64,000 bases of DNA, from positions 1 to 64,000 of the forward strand of contig JAHZBA010000010.1 of NCBI GenBank assembly GCA_019423635.1. The letters are read 5' to 3'. Below, piece by piece: positions 41,586-50,937 of the stretch. The stretch is from Clostridiales bacterium (GTDB lineage Bacteria; Bacillota; Clostridia; Oscillospirales; Oscillospiraceae). Each line of letters opens with the position of its first letter. Position 1 is the stretch's first letter. Under the pieces are notes generated by a model, which worked only from the letters and a program-made list of their open reading frames with translations, had not been told where the DNA came from and searched no databases. The position numbers and the translations under genes are program-made.

Positions 41586-41933
41586 CGTAGGGCGCGACGA
41601 CCCGGCGCGCCGCTCTGCGGGCCTGGATGACGACCCGGCGCGCCGCTCCGCGGGGCCTGCCCCTGATCGGCCCGTCCCCCTTGCCTCTCCCTCTGGGAGA
41701 GGTGGCACCGCCGCAGGCGGCGACGGAGAGGGCTCCCCGTCTTACCTCCCCGGCCCCTTCGTAGGGCGCGACGACCCGGCGCGCCGCTCTGCGGGCCTGG
41801 AGGACAACCCGGCGCGCCGCTCCGCGGGGCCTGCCCCTGATCGGCCCGTCCCCCTTGCCTCTCCCTCTGGGAGAGGTGGCGCCGCCGCAGGCGGCGACGG
41901 AGAGGGCTCCCCCGCCTCTTGTCTCCCGCCCCC
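41586..41933. repeat. 174-bp tandem duplication containing the 55-bp repeat (copies 3 and 4)
   Basis: CGTAGGGCGCGACGACCCGG starts at 41586 and again at 41760 (period 174). Each unit contains two GGCGCGCCGCTC dyads and one 55-bp repeat (41680-41734, 41854-41908). The units differ at only a few positions, so the duplication is recent. Confidence 0.85.
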
Positions 41934-41947
41934 CTTTCTGCTATCCT
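41919..41947 (+). promoter_or_regulatory. promoter of the PoNi-like gene
   Basis: TTGTCT (41919-41924), 17-base spacer, TATCCT (41942-41947), about 51 bases before ATG 41999. The -35 lies at the edge of the repeat. Confidence 0.6.
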
Positions 41948-41998
41948 GTATTCATCTTAAACATCCGCCCCCTCCGGGCGGAGAAAGGAGCCTCCCCC

Positions 41999-42709
41999 AT
42001 GCGTGACACCCTCAAGGACGAAGCCTACTTCCGCGCCTATCTCTCCTCGGAGACCGCCCGCGCCCAGCGCCTCCGCGCCAGGCTCTCCTCCGGCGAGGTC
42101 CGGCCGGACCGCGTCTTTCCCCTGGAGCGCCGCCTCCACGGCGTGGAGTTCAGCCTCTTCCTGGCCGGCTACTCCCTGGGCGAGGATCTGCGGACCCTCC
42201 GTCCCCGCTTCCTGGCCCTCTTGCAGGACTTCCCCCGCTTTTGGACCGGGACCTCCAGCTATGTGAACCTGGTCTGGATGATGTCCATCGCCGTCATGCT
42301 GGAGGTCTCCTCCGCCCAATTTGCCCCCCTGGCCGCCCTGCCGGACCAGTATGACCGCCACGACGCCCTGCTGGACTTCCTGGCCGCCGGCGCCCAGCGC
42401 CTCCCCGCCCCCGCCGGCCTCCCCTTCACCTGTCCCGTCCCCTACGCCTTTCTGGGCCGCGTCCTGGAGCATCCCCGGCAGGGCGCGGCGCTTCTCCGGG
42501 AGTATCTGACAAGGCACTGGTACGAGGGACACCGGCAGTTCGGTCTCTGCGACGTTCACCTCTCCGCCGAGCCGCTCTACACCGGCTACTGGAGCTTCGA
42601 GAGCGGCGCCCTGGTCAAGCTCCTCGGCATCGACGACGCCCCCCTCCGGGATCTTCCCTATTACCCCTGGGATCTGGCCCGTTTTTCCATCTCCGGGGAG
42701 AATTGTTAA
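41999..42709 (+). CDS. DUF1911/PoNi-like immunity protein (orphan)
   Basis: 236 aa from ATG 41999, AAAGGAG 9 bases upstream. All-helical; the C-terminal third with TRHWYEGHRQFGLCDVH (about 175-190), YTGYWSFESGALVKLLGIDD and YYPWDLARF matches the DUF1910/DUF1911 family, known as PoNi, which neutralises PoNe DNase toxins of polymorphic/secretion systems. No toxin gene is nearby, and the gene sits alone among repeats, so it is probably an orphan immunity gene acquired or retained for protection from neighbours (inference). Confidence 0.75.
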   Translation: MRDTLKDEAYFRAYLSSETARAQRLRARLSSGEVRPDRVFPLERRLHGVEFSLFLAGYSLGEDLRTLRPRFLALLQDFPRFWTGTSSYVNLVWMMSIAVMLEVSSAQFAPLAALPDQYDRHDALLDFLAAGAQRLPAPAGLPFTCPVPYAFLGRVLEHPRQGAALLREYLTRHWYEGHRQFGLCDVHLSAEPLYTGYWSFESGALVKLLGIDDAPLRDLPYYPWDLARFSISGENC

Positions 42710-42964
42710 TTTTTCGGATTTCTCCCTCTTTTTTCTGGTGCCTGCCGCGGATCTGTGCTATACTGTAGCCTGTACTATGGCCTTTGGCGCCTTCTGCGGC
42801 GGCAGGCGCCTGTTGTCCCGGCCTTTTTCCCCTCTGCCGCGTCGTTTTCCCTGCACGCTGTCAGGATTGCCGCGGAAACGTCCCCTGTCCGGCGGAGCCC
42901 CTTTCCCGCCATCCGGCGTCTCCGGCGATCCATCCGGAATTCTGCAAAAAGGCGGTGATCCCTC

Positions 42965-43441
42965 ATGAAGACCCTCCTTCTCTACGCCTCCACGCACCAC
43001 GGAAATACGGAACAGCTCGCGCGGGCCATGGCAGAGGCCGCCGGCGCCGATGTGGGGAATCTTCTGGCGTCCCCCGTGCCGGATCCCTCCGGGTATGATC
43101 TGATCGGCCTGGCCTCCGGCGTCTATTTCGGCACACTCCACCAGCGCGTCCTGGACTTTGCGGACCAGGCGCCCCTCCGCCCCTCTCAGCGGGTCTTCCT
43201 GGCCGCCACCTGCGGCGTGGGCTATCGGGACTACACCGCAGGCGTGAAAAAGCTGCTGGCCCGGCGGAACATCCCCTGCCTGGGCAGCTTCCAATGCCGG
43301 GGCTATGACACCTATGGAATTTTCGGCAAACTGGGCGGCATTGCCAAGGGCCATCCCAATGAACGGGACCTGGCCAATGCCAGGGCCTTCCTGCGCGCTC
43401 TTCTGGAGACCGCGGGGGACGGACGCCGCCCCATTCAATAG
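42965..43441 (+). CDS. flavodoxin-like FMN protein
   Basis: 158 aa. FMN-phosphate loop STHHGNTEQLA (residues 9-19) matches the flavodoxin motif (T/S)xTGNT with His for Thr; DLIGLASGVYFGTLHQ and the late FQCRGYDTYGIFGKLGG are typical of the flavodoxin family with a C-terminal extension found in Clostridia. Probable low-potential electron carrier. ATG 42965 has AAGGCGGTG upstream; 17 bases before zapA. The 42710-42964 spacer has only a TATACT near 42758 with no good -35. Confidence 0.87.
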   Translation: MKTLLLYASTHHGNTEQLARAMAEAAGADVGNLLASPVPDPSGYDLIGLASGVYFGTLHQRVLDFADQAPLRPSQRVFLAATCGVGYRDYTAGVKKLLARRNIPCLGSFQCRGYDTYGIFGKLGGIAKGHPNERDLANARAFLRALLETAGDGRRPIQ

Positions 43442-43458
43442 ATCAGGAGGAATGTCTC

Positions 43459-43794
43459 ATGGCAAACCGCGTGAGCGTCACCATCTGTGACGAGGAGTAC
43501 ACTCTGGTGGCCGACGAGGCCGCCGCCTACATGGAGCAGGTTGCCGCCTACGTCAGCGGCAAGATGTCCGAGGTGCTTGCCGGCGCCCGGGTGGGCCGGG
43601 CCGACGCCGCCGTGCTCACCGCCGTCAACATCGCCGACGAGCTCTTCAAGGCCCAGGCCGCCGACGAGAAGCTCCGGGGCCAGATCAAGGGCTATCTGGA
43701 CGAGGCCGCCAAGGCCCAGAGCGAGGTCAGCGAGCTGAAGCGGGAGGTCTTCCGCCTCCAGCAGCGGCTGGACAGCCGCGGCAAGTCCAAGTGA
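43459..43794 (+). CDS. zapA: cell division protein ZapA
   Basis: 111 aa. N-terminal beta-rich ZapA globe (RVSVTICDEEYTLVAD, YVSGKMSEVLA) followed by a long coiled coil (about 55-108) for tetramerisation. Bundles FtsZ filaments at the division site. AGGAGG 8 bases upstream; stop overlaps the start of the U32 peptidase gene, an association common in Firmicutes. Confidence 0.92.
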   Translation: MANRVSVTICDEEYTLVADEAAAYMEQVAAYVSGKMSEVLAGARVGRADAAVLTAVNIADELFKAQAADEKLRGQIKGYLDEAAKAQSEVSELKREVFRLQQRLDSRGKSK

Positions 43795-45932
43795 GACCGG
43801 AGCTGCTCTGCCCCGCCGGCTCTCCGGAGGCCCTGCGGGCCGCGGTGCAGTGCGGCGCGGACGCGGTGTATCTGGGCTGGGGGAATTTCAACGCCCGCCG
43901 CGGCGCCAAAAACTTCTCCGACGAGGAGTTCGTCCAGGCCCTCCTCTACTGCCACACCTACGGCGTCCGGGTCTTTTTGACCCTGAACACCCTTTTGACG
44001 GACCGGGAGCTGCCCCAGGCGCTGGAGACGGCCCGGGCCGCCTGCCGCCTGGGGGTGGACGCGGTGCTGATACAGGACTGGGGCCTTCTGGACCTGCTGC
44101 GGACCGCTCTGCCGGACCTGCCTCTCCACGCCAGCACCCAGATGAGCCTCTTCACCGCCGGCGGCGCCAACGAGCTGGCGGGGGACGGCTGTGAGCGGAT
44201 CGTCCTGGCCCGGGAGTGCTCCCGGGAGGACGTGGCCGCCATCTGCCGCGGCTGCCCGGCGGAGATCGAGGTCTTCGTCCACGGAGCCCTGTGCATGTGC
44301 TACTCCGGCCAGTGCGCCATGAGCGCCATGGTGGGCGGACGCTCCGGCAACCGGGGCGCCTGCGCCCAGCCCTGCCGCCTGCCCTGCTCCCTGGAGCCCT
44401 CCGCCGCCTCCAAAAACGCCCGTTCCCCCGCCGGGTCCCGGACCCACGCCCTGAGTTTGAAGGACAGCTGTCTGGCCGCCTCCCTCCGGGACATGGCCGC
44501 CCTGGGGGTGGCCTGTCTGAAGCTGGAGGGGCGGATGAAGCGGCCGGAGTATGTGGCCGTGGTCACCGGCGTCTACGCCCGGCTTCTGCGGGAGGACCGG
44601 GGGCCCACCCCCGGCGAGCGGAACGCCCTGGAGCAGGCCTTCTCCCGCTCCGGCTTCACCGACGGCTACTGGCAGGGCCGGCGGGGCCCGGACCTCTTCG
44701 GCACCCGGCCCGAAAACGCCCCGGAGCCGAAGGAGCTCTTTGCCGCCGCCCGGGCCGCCTATGAAAGGGACGACCTCCGCACGGTTCCCGTGCGTTTCAC
44801 CTGCCGCGTTGCCCCCGGCGTTCCCTGCACCCTCACCGCGGCGGATCAGGACGGCCACGCCGTCACCGCCGCCGGCCCCGTGCCGGAACCCGCCCGCACC
44901 CGCCCCCTGACGGCGGAGGAGGTCTCCGCCCGCCTGGGAAAGACCGGCGGCACCGCCTACCGCTGCGCATCCGCGGAGACGGAGGTCTCCCCGGGCCTCT
45001 CCCTGCCCGCCAGCGCCCTGAACGCCCTGCGGCGAAGCGCCCTGGCGGCGCTGACGGAGGCCCGCACCGCGCCGCCGGAGCGCCGGGAGTGCCCCGTTCC
45101 CCCGCCGCCGGAGGACGACTGCGCCGCCTCCGCGCCCCGGTTCACCGTCTCCGTGTCCACCCTGGACCAGCTGACGCCGGAGCTTCTGGCCTGCGCCCCC
45201 GCCCGGACCTGCGTCCCCCTGGAGCTGCTGGCGGACCTCTCCGCCCTGCCCGACGGGGACACCGCCTGGTGCGCCGTCCTCCCCCGCGTCTGGCGGGACC
45301 GGGACGAGCCCCGGCTGCGCACCTGGCTGGCCCACGCCAAATCCCTGGGGGTCTCCGGCGTTCTCCTGGGAAATCTGGGCCAGCTCTCCCTGGTCCGCGA
45401 TTCCAATCTGTATTTTTATGGGGACTATGGCCTGAACGTATTCAATTCCCGCGCCCTGGCCTACCTGAAGGCCAAGGGTCTCGCCTCCGCCTGCCTCTCC
45501 TTTGAGCTCCGCTTCTCCCAGATCCGGGACCTTCCCAAGTGCCTCCCGGCGGAGGCCATTGTCTACGGCCGCCTTCCCCTGATGATCACGGAGCACTGCC
45601 TGGTGCAAAACGACCGGGGGTGCCGCCTGGATGCTGCCGGCCCCCTGGTGCCGGCGGAGGCGCCCTGCCGCGGTCCCCACCACCTGCGGGACCGGACCGG
45701 CGCCGCCTTCCCCCTGCTCCCGGCCTACGGCCACCGGACGGAGGTGCAGAACAGCCGCCCCCTGTGGCTGGCGGACCTGCCGGAGTGGCAGCATCTGGGC
45801 CTCGCCTGGGCCCGCCTCCGCTTCACCACGGAGTCCCCGGCGGAGTGCGCCGCCATCTTCCGTGCCTACCAGACCGGCGCGCCGGCCCCGGAGGCCTTTA
45901 CCCGGGGCCTCTACCTGCGGGGCGTACAGTGA
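43791..45932 (+). CDS. U32 family peptidase / RNA-hydroxylation type protein
   Basis: 713 aa from GTG 43791, overlapping zapA by 4 bases. N-terminal U32 barrel with LLCPAGSPEALRAAVQCGADAVYLG (split here: LLCPAGSPEAL, CGADAVYLG), STQMSLF, and the Cys-rich U32 signature FVHGALCMCYSGQCAMS...NRGACAQPCR (about 165-200) that binds an Fe-S cluster in RlhA/TrhP-like enzymes. A DUF3656-like middle and a second U32-like repeat (SYGDYGLNVFNS-like) make up the rest. RlhA hydroxylates 23S rRNA cytidine; that role is plausible but not proven here. Confidence 0.88.
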   Translation: MRPELLCPAGSPEALRAAVQCGADAVYLGWGNFNARRGAKNFSDEEFVQALLYCHTYGVRVFLTLNTLLTDRELPQALETARAACRLGVDAVLIQDWGLLDLLRTALPDLPLHASTQMSLFTAGGANELAGDGCERIVLARECSREDVAAICRGCPAEIEVFVHGALCMCYSGQCAMSAMVGGRSGNRGACAQPCRLPCSLEPSAASKNARSPAGSRTHALSLKDSCLAASLRDMAALGVACLKLEGRMKRPEYVAVVTGVYARLLREDRGPTPGERNALEQAFSRSGFTDGYWQGRRGPDLFGTRPENAPEPKELFAAARAAYERDDLRTVPVRFTCRVAPGVPCTLTAADQDGHAVTAAGPVPEPARTRPLTAEEVSARLGKTGGTAYRCASAETEVSPGLSLPASALNALRRSALAALTEARTAPPERRECPVPPPPEDDCAASAPRFTVSVSTLDQLTPELLACAPARTCVPLELLADLSALPDGDTAWCAVLPRVWRDRDEPRLRTWLAHAKSLGVSGVLLGNLGQLSLVRDSNLYFYGDYGLNVFNSRALAYLKAKGLASACLSFELRFSQIRDLPKCLPAEAIVYGRLPLMITEHCLVQNDRGCRLDAAGPLVPAEAPCRGPHHLRDRTGAAFPLLPAYGHRTEVQNSRPLWLADLPEWQHLGLAWARLRFTTESPAECAAIFRAYQTGAPAPEAFTRGLYLRGVQ

Positions 45933-46013
45933 CCCCGCGGCGCCCTCCGGTTAAATCCAACTCGTATTTCTCTCCTTAAAAATTACATTTAGTATCATTT
46001 CACGGAGTTTATC

Positions 46014-46445
46014 ATGGTAGAAATCAAGGTAAAATATTTCACGACGGACCTGGAGCCCCTGTGCTACGTGGACGGAAAATCCGACTGGATCGACCTCCAC
46101 GCCGCGGAGGAGGTCACCCTGCACGCCGGGGAGTTCCGCCTGATCCCCCTGGGGGTGGCCATCGCCCTGCCGGCGGGCTACGAGGCCCACATCACCCCCC
46201 GCAGCTCCACCTTCCGCCGCTACGGCATCCTCCAGACCAACTCCATGGGGGTGGTGGACGGGTCCTTCTGCGGCGACGGGGACCAGTGGCACATGCCGGT
46301 CTACGCCACCCGGGACGTGACCATTGAGAAGAACGCCCGCATCTGTCAGTTCCGCATCATGGAGAACCAGCCGCCTCTGACCTTTGTCACGGTGGACCAT
46401 CTGGAGGGGCCTGACCGGGGCGGCTTCGGCTCCACGGGAAAGTGA
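46014..46445 (+). CDS. dut: dUTP diphosphatase
   Basis: 143 aa, trimeric dUTPase. Motifs: IDLHAAEEV (I), PRSST (II), GVVDGSFCGD (III, usual GxIDxxYxG), ICQFRIM (IV) and RGGFGSTGK (V). Removes dUTP and supplies dUMP. GGAG 8 bases before ATG 46014. Ten bases before maf. Confidence 0.93.
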   Translation: MVEIKVKYFTTDLEPLCYVDGKSDWIDLHAAEEVTLHAGEFRLIPLGVAIALPAGYEAHITPRSSTFRRYGILQTNSMGVVDGSFCGDGDQWHMPVYATRDVTIEKNARICQFRIMENQPPLTFVTVDHLEGPDRGGFGSTGK

Positions 46446-46454
46446 GGCGGCTCT

Positions 46455-47024
46455 ATGGCGAAGATTATTTTGGCCTCCGCCTCTCCCCGGCGGCAGGCCC
46501 TGCTGGGGCAGATCGGCATCACGGACTTTGAAATCCGCCTCCCCGACGTGGACGAGTCCTTTCCCCCGGACCTCTCCCCCGCCCAAACCGTGGAGATGCT
46601 CTCCCGGCGGAAGGCGGAGGCGGTGCCCTGCGCCCCGGAGGAGATCGTCATCGCCGCCGACACCATGGTCTTTCTGGACGACAGGCGCCTGGGCAAGCCC
46701 GCGGACGGGACGGACGCCCTGCGGATGCTCCAGTCCCTCCGGGGCCGGCGGCACACGGTCTGCACCGGGGTGACCCTGCGTCAGGGGGACCGCTTCCTCA
46801 CGCAGAGCGAGGCCACGGAGGTGCTCTTCCGCACCGCCTCCGACGCGGAGCTCCGGGCCTATGTGCGTACCGGCGAACCCCTGGACAAGGCCGGGTCCTA
46901 CGGCATCCAGGGCATGGGCGCCCTGCTGGTGGAGCGCATCCACGGCGATTACTTCAACGTCATGGGCCTCCCCCTGCTCCGCCTGTCCCGGATGCTGGCG
47001 GAATTCGGCGTCCACCTGCTGTGA
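46455..47024 (+). CDS. maf: Maf family nucleotide pyrophosphatase
   Basis: 189 aa. Maf signature ASASPRRQALL at 7-17, AADTMV (about 67) and GSYGIQGMGALLVERIHGDYFNVMGLP near the C terminus (split: GSYGIQG, GDYFNVMGLP). Hydrolyses modified or canonical dTTP/UTP and is linked to septum control. Directly upstream of mreC, its usual Firmicute neighbour. Confidence 0.94.
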   Translation: MAKIILASASPRRQALLGQIGITDFEIRLPDVDESFPPDLSPAQTVEMLSRRKAEAVPCAPEEIVIAADTMVFLDDRRLGKPADGTDALRMLQSLRGRRHTVCTGVTLRQGDRFLTQSEATEVLFRTASDAELRAYVRTGEPLDKAGSYGIQGMGALLVERIHGDYFNVMGLPLLRLSRMLAEFGVHLL

Positions 47025-47046
47025 AGGCAGGCCGCCCTTCCCCGGC

Positions 47047-47062
47047 TGTTTCACGTGAAACA
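47047..47062. promoter_or_regulatory. parS site 1
   Basis: TGTTTCACGTGAAACA, perfect 16-bp palindrome, one base from the B. subtilis parS consensus TGTTNCACGTGAAACA. Binding and CTP-dependent loading site of ParB. Lies between maf and mreC. Confidence 0.95.
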
Positions 47063-47138
47063 TTCCAAACCCGCCGGCGGAGGCGGCGCTCCCTCCTCCC
47101 CGGCACCTGATCCCTCCTGATTCGTAGAGAGGTTTTCC

Positions 47139-47975
47139 GTGAAGAATTTTTTGAAGAACAACGGACTCTGGGTGCTCTTTGCCGCGGCGGTGATCTCCGT
47201 GGCTCTGGCACTGCTGTCCTTTTTCAGCAACACCTCCTCCCCCCTGACCAATCTGGTCAACACCGTCTCCGCCCCCTTCCGCTCCGCCTACACGGCCGTG
47301 GCCACCTGGTTCAACGACAAGCAGAACTACTACCGGGACACCACGGATCTCCTGGCGGAGAACGCCGACCTGAAGCGGCAGATTGCGGAGATGGAGGCGG
47401 AGATCCGCCAGGCCCGGGCCGACAGCGCGGAAAATGAGCGGCTCAAGGAGCTCCTGGGGCTCCAGGAGGAGCGGCCCGGCCTAATGGAGGACATCGTCCT
47501 GTGTACGGTAACGGAGCACACCGCCACCAACTGGGCCGCCACCCTGACCATCGACCGGGGCACCAACGACGGCCTGGAGGTGGGCGACTGCGTGATTGAC
47601 GAGACCGGGGCCATGGTGGGCTCCATCCGGGAGGTGGGGAGCAACTGGGCCACGGTGCTGACCCTGGTGGACACGGACACCTCCCTGGGCGCCCAGGTCT
47701 TCCGCACCGGCGATCTGGGCCTGGCCCAGGGGAGCTTCTCCCTGATGGGCAGCAACCGCCTGCGGCTGGACTACCTGCCCGCCGACTGCACGCTCCTGGG
47801 CGGGGACCTGGTGGTCACCAGCGGCCTGGGGGGCTATTACCCGGCGGAGCTGGTGATCGGCTCCGTGGAGGAGATGCAGATGGACGACTCCGGCGCGGCC
47901 GCCTATGCCATCCTGATCCCCGCCGCGGACTTCGACGCCCTCCAGCAGGTGATTGTCATCCGCTCCTTCTCCTGA
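47139..47975 (+). CDS. mreC: rod shape-determining protein MreC
   Basis: 278 aa from GTG 47139 (GAGAGG upstream). One N-terminal membrane helix (about 10-30), a coiled coil (about 60-105) and the beta-barrel MreC core with TIDRGTNDGLEVGDCVID and VVTSGLGGYYPAELVIG. Scaffolds the elongation complex outside the membrane with MreD and PBP2, both encoded next. MreB is not in the window. Confidence 0.94.
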   Translation: MKNFLKNNGLWVLFAAAVISVALALLSFFSNTSSPLTNLVNTVSAPFRSAYTAVATWFNDKQNYYRDTTDLLAENADLKRQIAEMEAEIRQARADSAENERLKELLGLQEERPGLMEDIVLCTVTEHTATNWAATLTIDRGTNDGLEVGDCVIDETGAMVGSIREVGSNWATVLTLVDTDTSLGAQVFRTGDLGLAQGSFSLMGSNRLRLDYLPADCTLLGGDLVVTSGLGGYYPAELVIGSVEEMQMDDSGAAAYAILIPAADFDALQQVIVIRSFS

Positions 47976-48018
47976 GCGGGGCGCCCCCCTTCCATTTCAC
48001 GCTGCAAAGGAGGCCTCT

Positions 48019-48534
48019 ATGCTTGCCCGCACCGCCACGATTTTAAAGTGGACCCTCTACGCCGCGGCGGCGGCGCTGTGTCTTCTGATCCAGGGGGCCC
48101 TTCTCCAGCGGATCACCGTCTGGGGCGTGATTCCCTTTCTCTATCCGCTCCTGGCGGCCATTCCCGCCACCTATGAGTCCCCCCGCTCCGCCGCCATCTT
48201 CGCTCTGTGCCTGGGGGTGCTGTGCGACCTGCTGCTGCCGGAGCCGATTCCGTGTCTGTTCACCCTGCTCTTCCCCCTGATCGGCCTCTGCGCCTCCCTG
48301 CTGTCCCGAAGCCTTCTGCCGGCCGGCTTTTTCTGCTCTTTGACGGCGGGCACGGCGGCCTTCCTGATCATAGACGGCTTCCGCTGCTTTGCCCTGTGGA
48401 TGACCGGGCGGCCGGCCTGGCAGGCCGGGGGCTTTTTGATGGTGCGGGAGTTCTCCGTCACCGCCCCCCTGATCCTGCCCATGACGCTGCTGTTCCGCGG
48501 CGTGGCCCACAGGGCCCGGCGGCTCTACGACTGA
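48019..48534 (+). CDS. mreD: rod shape-determining protein MreD
   Basis: 171 aa from ATG 48019, AAAGGAGG 6 bases upstream. Five membrane helices; sequence is typical of the poorly conserved MreD family (LLIQGALLQRI, YPLLAAIPATYESPRSAAIFALCLGVLCDLL; split). Identification rests on topology and position between mreC and PBP2. Confidence 0.88.
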   Translation: MLARTATILKWTLYAAAAALCLLIQGALLQRITVWGVIPFLYPLLAAIPATYESPRSAAIFALCLGVLCDLLLPEPIPCLFTLLFPLIGLCASLLSRSLLPAGFFCSLTAGTAAFLIIDGFRCFALWMTGRPAWQAGGFLMVREFSVTAPLILPMTLLFRGVAHRARRLYD

Positions 48535-48585
48535 CCGGCCGCCTCTCACCCCACTCCATCCATGCAATTCACAAAGGAGTCCCTC

Positions 48586-50796
48586 ATGAAAGACAAGCGC
48601 CTTCCCCGTCTTTTGACCCTGGCAGGCCTCCTCCTGGCGATTCTGCTGGCCTATCTCTTTGTGCTCTATGATCTCCAGGTGAACCAGCACGAGAGCTTTC
48701 TCTCCCTCTCCGCCCACTCCATCGCCCGGCCGGAGACCATCGAGGCCTCCCGGGGCATTCTCACGGACCGCAAGGGCCGGCCCCTGGTCTCCAACAGCTC
48801 CGTGTACAACCTGGTCTTTGACACCAGCCTCCTGCGCCAGGGGCAGGACCAGAACGAGGCCATCCTGCGCCTGCTGGAGCTGTGCCAGCAGGAGGGCCGC
48901 ACCTGGACCGATTCGCTCCCCATCTCCCGGACGGCGCCCTTCACCTATACCCTGGAGGACTCCACGGAGGACCAGCGGCTGCGGTTTCTCAGCTACCTCC
49001 GGACCTTTGACAAATCCGCCGCCGCCCTGAACGATTACATTCTGGGCCATCCGGAGCTGGCGGTGCTCCCGGCGGAGGGGGAGGAGGACTATCTGACGCC
49101 AGAAGAGGAGGCCGCCCTCTCCTCCAGGCAGCTGGCCAAGCGGCTGCTGGACTATCTCCCCGGCTCCGCCGTCACCGCCTCCTTTTTGAAAGACGCGGGG
49201 CTCGGGGCCGAGAGCGTGCTGCTGATGCTCCGCAACGACCTGGAGCTCCCCGCCTCCTTCGCCCTGACCCAGACCCGGCAGGTGCTGGGCATCCGCTATG
49301 AGCTGGCCCTCCGCCGCCTCACCGGCTACACGGACATTACGCTCACGGAGGACGTGGACATCACCTTCATCTCCCTGGTCAGCGACGGCGGCTACGCCGG
49401 GGCCAAGGTGGTCCGCTCCACCACCCGGCAGTATGAGACCACCTGGGCCGCCCACATTCTGGGCACCACCGGCCCCCTGTGGAAGGAGGATCTGGAAAAC
49501 CCCCTCTACCAGGACTACCCCATGAACGCCACCGTGGGCCGAAGCGGCGCGGAGGCCGCCTTTGAGGCCTACCTCCGGGGCAAGGACGGCCGCCGGGTGG
49601 TCTCCACCAACGAAGACGGCAAGATCACCGGCCAGTTCTACGAGGTCGAGCCGGAGCCCGGCAGCACGGTGGAGCTGACCATCGACCTGGACTTCCAGCA
49701 GTTCGTGGAGGAGACCCTGGCGGAGGCCGTGGAGGACATGAACGCCGCAGACCAGCGCAAGGGCAAGGACGACTGGGAGGAGCGGGGCGCCGCCGCCGTG
49801 GTGGAGCTGGTGAACAGCGGGGAGCTGCTGGCCCTGGCCAGCTATCCCACCTACGATCTCTCCACCTTCCGCCAGAGCGAGGTCTGGGCGGAGCTGAACG
49901 CCGACCCCGCCACCCCCATGAACAACCGGGCCACCACCGGTCTCTACGCCCCCGGCTCCACCTTAAAGCCTCTCACCGCCGTGGCGGCCCTGGAGGAGGG
50001 GCTCATCACCACCACCACCCGCATCCGGGACACCGGCCACTGGTCCTATCCCGGCGACGAGTCCGGCGTGGGCTTCAACTGCTGGCACCGCGCCGGCCAC
50101 GGCTACCTGAACGTCTCCCAGGCCATCACCAACTCCTGCAACTACTTCTTCGGGGAGATGGGCTACCAGCTGGGCATGGAGAAACTCCGGGAGTACCTGA
50201 CATCCTTCGGCCTGGGGGACCACACCGGCATCGAGCTGGGGGAGTACACCGGAGACCTGCCGGAAAACCCCCCGGGCCAGGACCAGGCCCCCTGGGCGGG
50301 CTTCGGCCAGGCCAACCAGCGCTACACCCCCGTCCAGCTGGCCAACTACATCGCCACCCTCCTCTCCGGCGGCCAGCACCGGGAAGCCCACCTGCTGAAA
50401 ACCGTCAAGAGCTACGACAACTCCGAGGTGGTGGCCGTGGGCAACACGGACCCGGTGAACCTCGTCCCCATGAAGGACTCCACCCTGGAGGCCGTGAAGA
50501 AGGGCATGTATGACCTGACCACCAAGGGGGCCCTGGCCCCGTATTTCCGCACTTGCGTGGTCTCCGCCGGCGCCAAGACCGGCACGGCCCAGGTGGGCGC
50601 CAACCTCACCAACAACGGCGTCTTCGTCTGCTTTGCCCCCTACGAGGACCCGGAGATCGCCGTGTCCATTGTGATTGAAAAGGGCGGCTCCGGCGCGGCC
50701 CTGGCCTCCACCGCCGTCAAGATCATCAACGAGTACTTTGCCTCCCGGGAGGACGAGGCCGCGGAGATCACCGGCGAAAATCAGCTGCTGGCCTGA
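48586..50796 (+). CDS. mrdA: penicillin-binding protein 2 (elongation transpeptidase)
   Basis: 736 aa from ATG 48586, AAAGGAG upstream. One N-terminal membrane helix (about 10-30), dimerisation domain starting RGILTDRKGRPL, then the transpeptidase domain: SxxK in PGSTLKPLTA (Ser about 456), SxN in NSCNYFF (about 517) and KTGTAQ (about 664). Cross-links peptidoglycan along the cell side wall with RodA and MreCD. An insertion of about 120 residues between 130 and 250 is larger than in E. coli PBP2. Last gene of maf-mreCD-mrdA. Confidence 0.94.
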   Translation: MKDKRLPRLLTLAGLLLAILLAYLFVLYDLQVNQHESFLSLSAHSIARPETIEASRGILTDRKGRPLVSNSSVYNLVFDTSLLRQGQDQNEAILRLLELCQQEGRTWTDSLPISRTAPFTYTLEDSTEDQRLRFLSYLRTFDKSAAALNDYILGHPELAVLPAEGEEDYLTPEEEAALSSRQLAKRLLDYLPGSAVTASFLKDAGLGAESVLLMLRNDLELPASFALTQTRQVLGIRYELALRRLTGYTDITLTEDVDITFISLVSDGGYAGAKVVRSTTRQYETTWAAHILGTTGPLWKEDLENPLYQDYPMNATVGRSGAEAAFEAYLRGKDGRRVVSTNEDGKITGQFYEVEPEPGSTVELTIDLDFQQFVEETLAEAVEDMNAADQRKGKDDWEERGAAAVVELVNSGELLALASYPTYDLSTFRQSEVWAELNADPATPMNNRATTGLYAPGSTLKPLTAVAALEEGLITTTTRIRDTGHWSYPGDESGVGFNCWHRAGHGYLNVSQAITNSCNYFFGEMGYQLGMEKLREYLTSFGLGDHTGIELGEYTGDLPENPPGQDQAPWAGFGQANQRYTPVQLANYIATLLSGGQHREAHLLKTVKSYDNSEVVAVGNTDPVNLVPMKDSTLEAVKKGMYDLTTKGALAPYFRTCVVSAGAKTGTAQVGANLTNNGVFVCFAPYEDPEIAVSIVIEKGGSGAALASTAVKIINEYFASREDEAAEITGENQLLA

Positions 50797-50898
50797 CACG
50801 GAGACGGGTACCGGTCCGCCGGACTCCCCGGAACCGGCCGTCTCCCCGCGGAGCCCCGGACCTCCTCCGGGCCAATCTCCCCGAGCCCCGGCAGCCGA

Positions 50899-50914
50899 TG
50901 TTTCACGTGAAACA
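50899..50914. promoter_or_regulatory. parS site 2
   Basis: TGTTTCACGTGAAACA, perfect, between PBP2 and the GH13 gene. Confidence 0.95.
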
Positions 50915-50937
50915 CCTCAACAAGGAGCGATGACTTT

